A program made the translations under genes and the position numbers. This document shows, in pieces, positions 29,205 to 36,089 of a stretch of DNA of 64,000 nt (the first letter of the stretch is position 1; every line of letters begins with the position of its first letter). The stretch is from positions 61,902 to 125,901 of the forward strand of contig JADZEB010000044.1 of NCBI GenBank assembly GCA_020850755.1. Reading direction: 5' to 3'. Origin of the DNA: Alphaproteobacteria bacterium (GTDB taxonomy: Bacteria; Pseudomonadota; Alphaproteobacteria; Acetobacterales; Acetobacteraceae). The notes beneath the pieces were generated by a model. The model was not told where the DNA came from and did no database searches. It worked only from the letters and a program-made list of their open reading frames with translations.

Positions 29205-29219
29205 GCGGCCATACAGCGC

Positions 29220-29255
29220 GCAAAAAGAAGCGGCCCGGCAATCGCCGGGCCGCCC
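29220..29255 (-). terminator. Rho-independent terminator for the minus-strand unit
   Basis: GCGGCCCGGC and GCCGGGCCGC form a perfect stem with a four-base loop; on the minus strand it is followed by TTCTTTTTG. It ends the transcript of the traG-containing operon and may also stop ardC read-through. Confidence 0.8.
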
Positions 29256-29277
29256 GTACGCCGTGCGGGATCAGGGC

Positions 29278-29448
29278 CTACTTGCCGCCCTTGCTGCCGC
29301 CGTTCGAACCGCCGCTGTTGCTCTGCTTCTGGGCATTGTAACCGGCGTTGTAGGACTCCTTCGACTGGGAACTCCAGCCCGACGTGTTGGCCGCCCCCTT
29401 GTTCTGATAGGCGTCCTGCTGACCTGACTTCCAGTTGCTGTTTGACAT
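29278..29448 (-). CDS. Small Gln/Asn/Gly-rich protein
   Basis: A 56-residue protein, starting MSNSNWKSGQQDAYQNK, of low complexity and rich in Asn, Gln, Ser and Gly, ending in a Gly-Lys tail. It is short but has a clear ribosome-binding site (AGGAAGCTCAGA upstream) and lies just before a strong terminator in the coupling-protein operon, so it is very likely a real gene. Similar small Gln/Asn-rich proteins occur in mobilization regions of alphaproteobacterial elements. No function known. Confidence 0.6.
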   Translation of the reverse strand: MSNSNWKSGQQDAYQNKGAANTSGWSSQSKESYNAGYNAQKQSNSGGSNGGSKGGK

Positions 29449-29532
29449 TCTGAGCTTCCTTTCCGCGCCTGAGTGCGCCCGTATGACGTGGTGCGGGGCC
29501 GGGTCTGCCTTCCGCGCGCAAACCTCGTGGGC

Positions 29533-30114
29533 CTAGCGTTCGCGTTCACGCTGAACCTGTTTTTCGAAGGCGCGCTGCGCGCCGCGATCACCGACGGCAA
29601 GCTCGCGCCGGACCGCGGCGTCGAACGATTTTTCCTGCCGCCGGGCGAGATCATCCTGCGACAGGCGCGCCCAGCGCTCGTGCGCGAGCAGTCCCCGGGC
29701 GTGGGATTCTGCGAGTTCGATACGCTCCCGGCGCAGCTTTTCGAGTTTTTCGTCGGACGAGTCACGGATGGCGTCGCGCTGCCTTTCCCAGGCTTCGCGG
29801 CGCTCGCGGTATTCGGCGTTGAGATTGCGCGGCGGCGGGCCGAAAAGGCCGAAGCCGGGCGCGCGCGTCGTCCTGTTGGCAAGACGGCGGCGCTCTTCCT
29901 CCCACCTTCGGTCATGCGCGGCGAACGCTTCCCTGCGTTCTTCCGAGGCCAGCGCTTGCCGTTTGTCATGATCGGTGCGCTGCGCCTGCTGGCGGTGCAG
30001 GAGCTTTTCACGCTCGGCATTCAGCCAGTTGAAACGCGCCGTGCGTTGCCGTTCGAAGCGGTCATGGACGCGCTTCTCGGCGCGCTGTTGCGGGGTGAGC
30101 TGATCTTCGCTCAT
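29533..30114 (-). CDS. Arg/Glu-rich coiled-coil protein of the traG operon
   Basis: A 193-residue, highly charged, almost entirely helical protein (QRAEKRVHDRFERQRTARFNW, EERREAFAAHDRRWEEERRRL). A short Gly/Pro-rich break occurs near residue 90. It begins 3 bp after the stop of the preceding gene, so it belongs to the same operon as the coupling protein. It may be a structural or DNA-associated accessory of mobilization. No enzymatic motif. Confidence 0.6.
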   Translation of the reverse strand: MSEDQLTPQQRAEKRVHDRFERQRTARFNWLNAEREKLLHRQQAQRTDHDKRQALASEERREAFAAHDRRWEEERRRLANRTTRAPGFGLFGPPPRNLNAEYRERREAWERQRDAIRDSSDEKLEKLRRERIELAESHARGLLAHERWARLSQDDLARRQEKSFDAAVRRELAVGDRGAQRAFEKQVQRERER

Positions 30115-30117
30115 GGC

Positions 30118-30807
30118 TTACGCCGGGATGCCGCCGCGCCCGGCGGGCGTGTCGGCGGATGCATCGATCGGCCGGCCGAGGCCGGCGCCGCGTTCGGCAT
30201 TCAGCGCATCGTTGATGCCGTTGAGGCGGATGCGGATGTTATTGGCATCCCTGAGGCCGTAGATGGTGCAAACGGTATAGGCGGCGCCCGGCACCTTGCA
30301 GCCGATCAGCCGCGTATCCGGGCCGTAATACAGCCGGGGCGGCAACGCGGCGCGCCCGGACCTCTGCGCCTGCTGCTGCCTGTAGGTTGCGCGGCGCTGC
30401 TCCTCATTGGCGTAGTCGTGCCCGAACTCGGCGAAGCCTTCGACCGTGTCGCGAGGCAGGCGCCGCTTGCCGAAGCGCACGAAGTCGCGGCAGATGATAA
30501 CGCGCGTCCGTATACGGAGCAGTTTGCGGAACAGATGCTGCCAAAGCCGCAGCAGCGCGAACGGCGGCACCAGCACCGCGCCCCACATCCACCACTCCGC
30601 GACGTTGTGGCGGATCAGCAGGTATCCGCCGCCGAACAACAGTGCGGCGGCGAAGGCCTGGCCGAGCAGGTCGCCGCATTTCGCGCCGAAGGGATGCAGG
30701 TATTTGATATCGACGATGTAGCGGACGCGGCCCTTGCGGTCCGTCTTGCGGATCGTGCGCGGGTAGTTGCCGAAAGGCGGCGTCACTCTGGGGGCAAACA
30801 GCTTCAT
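30118..30807 (-). CDS. Membrane protein of the traG operon
   Basis: A 229-residue protein with a basic N-terminus, two adjacent hydrophobic segments (about residues 50-90: FAAALLFGGGYLLI and MWGAVLVPPFALLRL), then a soluble C-terminal domain with FGKRRLPRDTVEGFAEFGHDY. It lies between the coupling protein and the coiled-coil protein genes. The topology suggests an inner-membrane partner for the coupling protein, which in this element lacks an N-terminal membrane domain. That role is inference; no named family recognised. Confidence 0.6.
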   Translation of the reverse strand: MKLFAPRVTPPFGNYPRTIRKTDRKGRVRYIVDIKYLHPFGAKCGDLLGQAFAAALLFGGGYLLIRHNVAEWWMWGAVLVPPFALLRLWQHLFRKLLRIRTRVIICRDFVRFGKRRLPRDTVEGFAEFGHDYANEEQRRATYRQQQAQRSGRAALPPRLYYGPDTRLIGCKVPGAAYTVCTIYGLRDANNIRIRLNGINDALNAERGAGLGRPIDASADTPAGRGGIPA

Positions 30808-30888
30808 GGCCGGGCTCCGCTGGCAAAAGGTTCTGCCTGCGGATGTGGTTGAGCCGCGACGAGTGATTCCGCGCGCAAACCTTGCGCG

Positions 30889-32457
30889 TCAGCGCAGGGG
30901 CGTGAAGGTGCCCCGGAACCGCGGCCAGAAAGGGCCGTTCTCATCGAAATACTCGATCCGTTGCAGGATCATCGGCGCGGCGTCGGCCCAGAGCGCGAGC
31001 ATGCGCTTGTGAGGATCGTTGCGCGCAAATATGCGGGCGCATTCCTCGGGCGCCATCAGATCTTCGGTGGCGAACTGCCGGCCGCGCGCGGGCATCATCG
31101 CCTCATCGGTGGAGCGCGCCATGCCGTCGGTGGTTTCAACGGCGATCTTGCCGAGCTTGCGCGACATATATTCGAGCGTCGATAGATCGGTGTTGCCGAA
31201 GAACAGCCACAGGCCCGCATTGGCAAGGAACGATTCCCAGCGCTCGGCATAGAGCGCCTTGATCTGGGTGATGTCCTGGATAATCACGACAAGGCGGACG
31301 TGGAACGAGGCGATCTGCCCGGCGGCATCCTGCAATTGCCGCATGTGGCCCAGCACCGGGAATTCATCGAGGATCACGAGCACCGGCGCCTTCGGCACGG
31401 CGCGCTCGCGCTCCATCGCGTCGAGAAGCTGGCTCACCATGATGCGCAGGAAGCCGCTGCACGTGCCCATGCGCGTTGCCGGCAGGCAGATATAGACCGA
31501 CACGCCGTTCGGATCGCGCTTCAGATCGGCGAGATCGAAATCATGGCCGGAGAGCGTGTCCCGGATGCTCGGGAAATCGAGGAACTTGGTATGACGGCGC
31601 ATGGTCGAGAGAACGCCGCCGCGCTCGTTCGGCGGCCTGTCGTAAAAGCCGTGCGCCGCGCCCTCGATCGCCGCGGCAAGGTCGGCCTGGCCATCGGCGT
31701 GCAGGCGCGCCGCGTTGTCGAGCATCTCGGCTTCGAGCGCGAATTGCGGTCCGTCGTCGTTATCGTCGTCATCCGCGCCGGGCAGCGGAGCGAGCGCGTC
31801 ATTGATGAGTTCGCGCACGGTGACGAGCGTGCGCCGGCCTTCAAAGCGCGGATCGGTCGCCACGTGCAATATCTTTCCGGTCAGGCCTTCGCCGGCACTT
31901 TCGTTCCAGTGCGGGTCCTTTTCGGCGCCGGTCGATACGATCAGGCTGTCGGCGACCTGCGCCGCGTCCTCGATGATGAAGGGATTGTCCGGCGTCAGCC
32001 CGGCCATCGGGTTGAACCGCGCCCGGAAGGCGGCGGCCGGACCGGCCACAATGCCATAGGGATCGAGGATATGGACGCGCTGCCCGCGTTCGCGGCGCCG
32101 CAGGGCGGTGAGGCTTGCGAGTTCGCCCTTGGGATCGAGGCACAGAACCGGCGCGCGCGTATGCAGCAGGTTATTGGTGATGGTGACGGACTTGCCTGCG
32201 CGGGAGCCCGCGACCATGACAATATGCCGGTTGTCTTCGATGCCGACCGGCTTGTCGCCGATGCCGCCGACGAGGAACTGGCCGCCGGGATCGTCCCAAC
32301 GGTATTCGAGGGCGACGCTGTCATAGACATCCTGAAAGCGTGCGAACCTTGGCGCGCGCAGCGGCTGATGCCGGTGGAACGTGTCGGGAAGGCCGCGGAC
32401 GGACTCGCCGAGCCCGGCGGCGATTTGTTCGGGAAGCTTGCCCCTGCGTTTGGTCAT
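30889..32457 (-). CDS. traG: TraG/VirD4-type coupling ATPase
   Basis: A 522-residue ATPase of the type IV coupling protein family. Walker A is in HIVMVAGSRAGKSVTI, Walker B in APVLVILDEFPVLGHM, with TraG-type motifs around FLDFPSIRDTLSGHDFDLADL and TQIKALYAERWESFLANAG. Coupling proteins bring the relaxase-DNA complex to the secretion channel. The N-terminal transmembrane part usual for VirD4 is missing; the neighbouring membrane protein may replace it. The start at 32457 is chosen over an in-frame ATG 37 codons upstream because the added residues are unlike the family. Confidence 0.85.
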   Translation of the reverse strand: MTKRRGKLPEQIAAGLGESVRGLPDTFHRHQPLRAPRFARFQDVYDSVALEYRWDDPGGQFLVGGIGDKPVGIEDNRHIVMVAGSRAGKSVTITNNLLHTRAPVLCLDPKGELASLTALRRRERGQRVHILDPYGIVAGPAAAFRARFNPMAGLTPDNPFIIEDAAQVADSLIVSTGAEKDPHWNESAGEGLTGKILHVATDPRFEGRRTLVTVRELINDALAPLPGADDDDNDDGPQFALEAEMLDNAARLHADGQADLAAAIEGAAHGFYDRPPNERGGVLSTMRRHTKFLDFPSIRDTLSGHDFDLADLKRDPNGVSVYICLPATRMGTCSGFLRIMVSQLLDAMERERAVPKAPVLVILDEFPVLGHMRQLQDAAGQIASFHVRLVVIIQDITQIKALYAERWESFLANAGLWLFFGNTDLSTLEYMSRKLGKIAVETTDGMARSTDEAMMPARGRQFATEDLMAPEECARIFARNDPHKRMLALWADAAPMILQRIEYFDENGPFWPRFRGTFTPLR

Positions 32458-32729
32458 CGTGCTGCGCCCTTCACTGCGGATCAGATTGTCCGCATCGACA
32501 TAGGCACGGTCGCATGACCGGCATCCTTGCCGTTTCCTCGTGATGGGATGGGCAGCACCCGAGTCCAAATCGAACTTCTTGAGTCAGCATGCACGTGGAG
32601 AGCGGGACGTTGCGGGAGCCGGGCCGCTGGCCGTGCATTGATCCGTTTACGGAGGAATGCGTATCGACGGTCCGGTCTCTTCGGCCGGGATTTTTCATCG
32701 ACTTGTAACGCCTGAACCTGACCGGACGC

Positions 32730-32821
32730 GGCGGCGCTGCAACGGGCGGCCCGCACCATCCGCTTTCAGCGGACCGTGTTGCCCGTTCCCCGCCGGAGAA
32801 GATCGGCGGTGCAGCGCCGCC
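32730..32821. other. Long nested stem-loop in divergent intergenic region
   Basis: The 426 bases between traG and the next plus-strand gene hold no gene but carry nested complementary segments: GGCGGCGCTGCA (32730-32741) with TGCAGCGCCGCC (32810-32821), AACGGGC with GCCCGTT, and TCCGC with GCGGA around TTTCA. Twelve perfect outer pairs are unlikely by chance. It may be a regulatory RNA leader or a DNA structure. Confidence 0.5.
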
Positions 32822-32883
32822 TTGATCGCCCGGATCGAGCGGTTGGCGTAGTCGATGAAACCCTAACCGAATGGAGAACGACC

Positions 32884-33132
32884 ATGACGACACGCACCCG
32901 TAACGGCAGCCGCACCAAGGCCCGCGAAACCCAGCCCCCGGCGCTGATCGCCTTCCACGTCGCCGAGCGCGGCGACAAGAAGTTCTGGACCCGCATCGGC
33001 GCGGCCTGGGATCACGAGGACGGCAAGGGCCTGACGGTCCAGCTCGACCTGCTGCCGGCGAACGGCGGCCGCATCGTCCTCCGCGAGCCCGCGGGCGACG
33101 ATGACAACGCGGAAGGGGCCGAGGCGCGATAG
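32884..33132 (+). CDS. Small mobile-element protein of unknown function
   Basis: An 82-residue protein: a basic N-terminus (MTTRTRNGSRTKARETQ), then a compact part with ALIAFHVAERGDKKFWTRIGAAWDHEDGKGLTVQLDLLP, and an acidic tail. The central pattern (IGAAW..., hydrophobic strand, LP) resembles DUF736-like proteins loosely, and it sits next to a true DUF736 gene. The ribosome-binding site GGAGAACGACC precedes the ATG. Such proteins are common in relaxase-bearing elements of alphaproteobacteria; role unknown. Confidence 0.6.
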   Translation: MTTRTRNGSRTKARETQPPALIAFHVAERGDKKFWTRIGAAWDHEDGKGLTVQLDLLPANGGRIVLREPAGDDDNAEGAEAR

Positions 33133-33160
33133 CGCCCGGCCTACCGCAAACAAAAAGGAC

Positions 33161-33181
33161 GGCGGCGCTTTCGGCGCCGCC
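33161..33181 (-). terminator. Rho-independent terminator
   Basis: GGCGGCGC / GGCGCCGCC stem with a TTTC loop; on the minus strand it is followed by GTCCTTTTTG, ending the DUF736 gene. Confidence 0.7.
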
Positions 33182-33206
33182 GCCTGCTGTGCGGGAGGAT
33201 GTTCGT

Positions 33207-33560
33207 TCAGCGCTCGATTTCGTTCGCGGCCTGCTTTTCGCGGCTCACGGATTGACCGTTTTCACGGTTCCAGATCAGGCCATAGCGGCCGTTGCCTTCC
33301 TTGACGAGGTTGCCCTGAATTTTGGAGGGCATGCTCATGTCATCGACGCTGAGCCGGATATAGGTTTCGTTCGAGGTCTTGCCGACCTTGTTCCAGGCCG
33401 CCCCGATCTCGGCGCCGTTGGGCGCCTTGACATCATAGTGAGGACCGTCGGCACCGGCCCCTTCGATCCGGTGCAGTTCGATGTTGAACTTGCCCTCGCG
33501 GGTGTGGATGTGACCCTTGAGGCCGTGTTCGGCTTCGTGAAATTCTCCAATGCGCGGCAT
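33207..33560 (-). CDS. DUF736-family protein
   Basis: A 117-residue member of the DUF736 family: MPRIGEF at the N-terminus, PNGAEIGAAW, the YIRLSVDDMSMP strand and GRYGLIWNRE at the end, all in the family order. DUF736 proteins are small beta-rich cytoplasmic proteins found almost only on conjugative or mobilizable elements of alphaproteobacteria; their function is not known. It is transcribed away from the neighbouring gene at 33881. Confidence 0.8.
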   Translation of the reverse strand: MPRIGEFHEAEHGLKGHIHTREGKFNIELHRIEGAGADGPHYDVKAPNGAEIGAAWNKVGKTSNETYIRLSVDDMSMPSKIQGNLVKEGNGRYGLIWNRENGQSVSREKQAANEIER

Positions 33561-33880
33561 CGTTAGCTCCTTTCGCCTGCGGGACTATCCCGCTGGCAGG
33601 GACGTGGCGATGCGCCGATGCCGCCTTCCTCGCGCCTTCCTCGCACCGCTGCCGGTCTGCGGGCGGCGATCGGTACCAGAAGCAGAATCTCTACCCGTTC
33701 GGTCCGGCAGACCGGGCGCGTCGGCGCCGTCTGACAGCACCATTCCCTTGCGGACGCGTACCGGACGCGAAGCCAGGCGCGCGTGCAGCCGGGCCGTGGG
33801 CAGCAACGTGGGGCCTGATGCGGCGGTTAGAAACCTTCTCGGACGACTTCGCGATCCGAAGGCGCAAGAAGGTGAAGACG

Positions 33881-34327
33881 ATGAGCCGATTCAGCAAAGC
33901 GCAGATCGCCCTGCTGCGTCACCGCCTCAAAGCCTACCGCGACCGCAATCCCGGCGAGGGCCGGGCCTGCCTTTCCTGGGAAGAGGTGAGTATGGACGTT
34001 GCCGATGTGACCGGCATTGCGGTGCCACCGGAACGGCTGCGCCAGTTCGTCGAAGGGGCCTCACGCAAGATCGGCAGGGGGCCGAGCTTGCTCAGTCCCG
34101 AGAGGCTTTGTGCTGTGAGGGATTTCCTGCGGCACGAGGAGATCGGCGAGATTCACGAACGCGAATGGACGGCCCGGCCGAAGAAGGGCCATGCCACGTT
34201 GCTTGTGTATATGCCGCTGGACGAGTTCTTGCGGAAGCAAGAGGAAGGGTTCTTTGCCGGTCTTGAATTCGAGCCCCTGGAAATGCCGCGGCCCAATCCC
34301 GAAGCCGAATGGCCTGACCAAACATAA
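33881..34327 (+). CDS. Hypothetical protein of the mobile element
   Basis: A 148-residue protein. The N-terminal part (SKAQIALLRHRLKAYRDRN..., LSWEEVSMDVADVTGIAVPPERLRQFVEG) looks like a helical DNA-binding or HTH-like segment; the C-terminal part has PKKGHATLLVYMPLDEFLRKQEEGF. The start at 33881 has AAGAAGGTGAAG upstream; an ATG at 33818 gives 21 further residues without homology. It could be a regulator. Strong terminators follow. Confidence 0.55.
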   Translation: MSRFSKAQIALLRHRLKAYRDRNPGEGRACLSWEEVSMDVADVTGIAVPPERLRQFVEGASRKIGRGPSLLSPERLCAVRDFLRHEEIGEIHEREWTARPKKGHATLLVYMPLDEFLRKQEEGFFAGLEFEPLEMPRPNPEAEWPDQT

Positions 34328-34330
34328 GAA

Positions 34331-34392
34331 GCGGGCCTGACCTGATAGTCAGGCCCGCGCTGCGATTAAAGCCCGGCCGATCGCCGGGCTTT
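34331..34392. terminator. Two bidirectional stem-loop terminators
   Basis: GCGGGCCTGA/TCAGGCCCGC (34331-34358) and AAAGCCCGGC/GCCGGGCTTT (34368-34392) lie between convergent genes. The second has A/T tracts on both sides and can serve both strands. Confidence 0.8.
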
Positions 34393-34394
34393 CT

Positions 34395-35063
34395 TTATGC
34401 GCTGACGGTGAGAGGGGCCGGCTGGCCGTGCTCCATGCAGGCAAGGCTCTGGCCGCTGCGGCCAAGCACGCTGGTTTTGCAAGCCTCGACGGCGCAGACA
34501 TATTTGACCCGCTTGCCGCTGGATGAGCGCGGCTCAGCCGGGTCCGCCTCGGTCCCCTCCGGTCCGGCCGGGTCCTTTTCGTCCTCATGAATCGCCCACG
34601 TGAATTCGAGGCCCGCGCTCTTTTTTGCGAGTTCCTTTTCGAACTTCATGCCCGGAATGACGGAGAATTCGACATGCTCGCCGGTTTCCTTGTCCGGCGC
34701 GCCGACGCGGTGAGTCTGCACCCCGTGCAGCCACATCGCCTTCGCGAATTTGGCGTCGTGGTAGTTGCTGCGCCCGTCCTTGTTCTGGTGCAGCAGGACC
34801 ATCAGGCGCAGCAGCTCAAGGCATTTTTGTTCGAACGAGGCATCCCTGAAGGCCAGCGGATTGAGCTTGAATTCGGCGCGGCGGCTTCCCGAGTTATGGT
34901 CCCAGCGCGCCGGAATGTACCTTCCAAAGAACTTCATCGGCATGCGGAAGGTGATCATCGGCAGATCGAGCGCGCCCTCGAAAAAACGCTCGTTGATCCA
35001 GCGCAGCAGGCGCGCGACTTCGCCGTAATATTCCTCGGTCGGGTTCAGCGGCTTGTCGTTCAT
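34395..35063 (-). CDS. SprT-like protein with degenerate metal site
   Basis: A 222-residue protein. The first 130 residues follow the SprT-like fold: a helical start, LDLPMITFRMPMKFFGRYIPARW, RRAEFKLNPLAF, then a helix and NYHDAKFAKAM. In active SprT-like proteases the helix contains HExxH; here the segment reads LRLMVLLHQNK, so the metal-binding pair is not conserved. The C-terminus contains Cys/His residues (KYVCAVEACKTS...LACMEHG) resembling a zinc ribbon. The start at 35063 is preferred to an ATG 26 codons upstream. It is probably a DNA- or protein-binding member without protease activity. Confidence 0.6.
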   Translation of the reverse strand: MNDKPLNPTEEYYGEVARLLRWINERFFEGALDLPMITFRMPMKFFGRYIPARWDHNSGSRRAEFKLNPLAFRDASFEQKCLELLRLMVLLHQNKDGRSNYHDAKFAKAMWLHGVQTHRVGAPDKETGEHVEFSVIPGMKFEKELAKKSAGLEFTWAIHEDEKDPAGPEGTEADPAEPRSSSGKRVKYVCAVEACKTSVLGRSGQSLACMEHGQPAPLTVSA

Positions 35064-35178
35064 CGGAATGCACACTCCGGCCTGGCCGCCTTTGGTTTCG
35101 GATGCACATCCGAAGAAAGGATCAGGCGGCGGGTTGTCCACACGCGGAATGTGAGACGGGGCCGGACTTGTTTTCCTT

Positions 35179-35742
35179 GCACGAAACTCGTGCTATCGAA
35201 GTAGAGTCGGAATGTTCATTACGTCATTGTCGTTTTTGCATTTTGAAACATTAGGACGTATACGGAATATTTACGCAATCTCCGGTATTATCGAAATATA
35301 GGGGAAGTAAGTCGAAGTGACTTGGTACAAGGTGTGTGCGGGTAGTACCGCACCCACCTTGCGGGGGGATTTCACATCCCCCGCGGACCCCCCTGTGCAA
35401 TCGCTAACGTCGCGCATCCTTTGGGGATGCGCTCGCCAAGCGATTGTGTCAGCCGGAATGCGCATCGAGCGCAATGCCGGCTGAACGGGGAGACTGCGCT
35501 CTCCCCATAACCCCATCGCGCAACGTGCCGCCGTTGCATGACGGCCATGGAGATGTCCCTCTCCCTGGACCCATGGAGCAAGGAGCCTTCGGCGCCCCTT
35601 GCATCCCTCGACCGGTGTTTCGGCACCGGCTTCGACCAAAGGGAGATTTCGGTTCTCCCTCTGGACACCCAGCGACCGGACTTTCGGCAGTCCAGGACCT
35701 GGCAGGCGGCGGCGAGGAAACCGCGCGGAGCGGGTAGTACCG
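35179..35742. other. Hairpin array upstream of mobC; oriT candidate
   Basis: The 700-base divergent gap before mobC contains at least seven stem-loops: GCACGA/TCGTGC (35179-35193), GTGCGG/CCGCAC around GTAGTA (near 35336-35353), GCGGGGGGAT/ATCCCCCGC (35361-35384), CAATCGCT/AGCGATTG enclosing GCGCATCC/GGATGCGC (35398-35446), TCAGCCGG/CCGGCTGA (about 35449-35485), GCAAGG/CCTTGC (35578-35602), and three with TTCGG in the loop (35612-35629, 35641-35659, 35678-35693). The 13-mer GCGGGTAGTACCG occurs at 35338 and 35730, bounding the array. Position next to mobC and relaxase suggests the transfer origin or a relaxosome operator; the nick site is not identified. Confidence 0.55.
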
Positions 35743-35762
35743 AACACCACAGCTAGAGGAGC

Positions 35763-36089
35763 ATGACGGACGAGAAGAAGAAGCGCGCTGCACCGCTGTC
35801 TTACCGCCCGCCCAAACGCAGGGAGGCGGAGTTCGCCGCGCGCGTTCAGGCCTCCGGCCTGTCCGTCAACGCCTTCATCAACGAGTGTGTGTTCGGCCGG
35901 AACCGCCGCCGTCCGGGCGAGCAGCAGGCGCTCGCCCGTCTGCTCGGGAGGGCCGCGCGCATCGGCGATGCGCTGGAGGAGATTTCGCTGACCGGCGATG
36001 CCGGGCATGCCGTTGTCATCGAAGCGGCCCTTGCCGAGCTGTCAGAAATCCGCGCCGCGCTGCTCGCTCTCATGGGGCGCAAGCCATGA
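35763..36089 (+). CDS. mobC: MobC-like relaxosome accessory protein
   Basis: A 108-residue protein with a basic start (MTDEKKKRAAPLSYRPPKRREAEFAARVQASGLSVNAF in pattern) resembling the ribbon-helix-helix-like start of MobC, followed by a helical region (QQALARLLGRAARIGDALEEI). MobC proteins bind oriT and help the relaxase melt the nick region. Its stop overlaps the relaxase start as ATGA, giving strict coupling. The gene lies directly downstream of the hairpin array. Family assignment is from pattern and context. Confidence 0.75.
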   Translation: MTDEKKKRAAPLSYRPPKRREAEFAARVQASGLSVNAFINECVFGRNRRRPGEQQALARLLGRAARIGDALEEISLTGDAGHAVVIEAALAELSEIRAALLALMGRKP

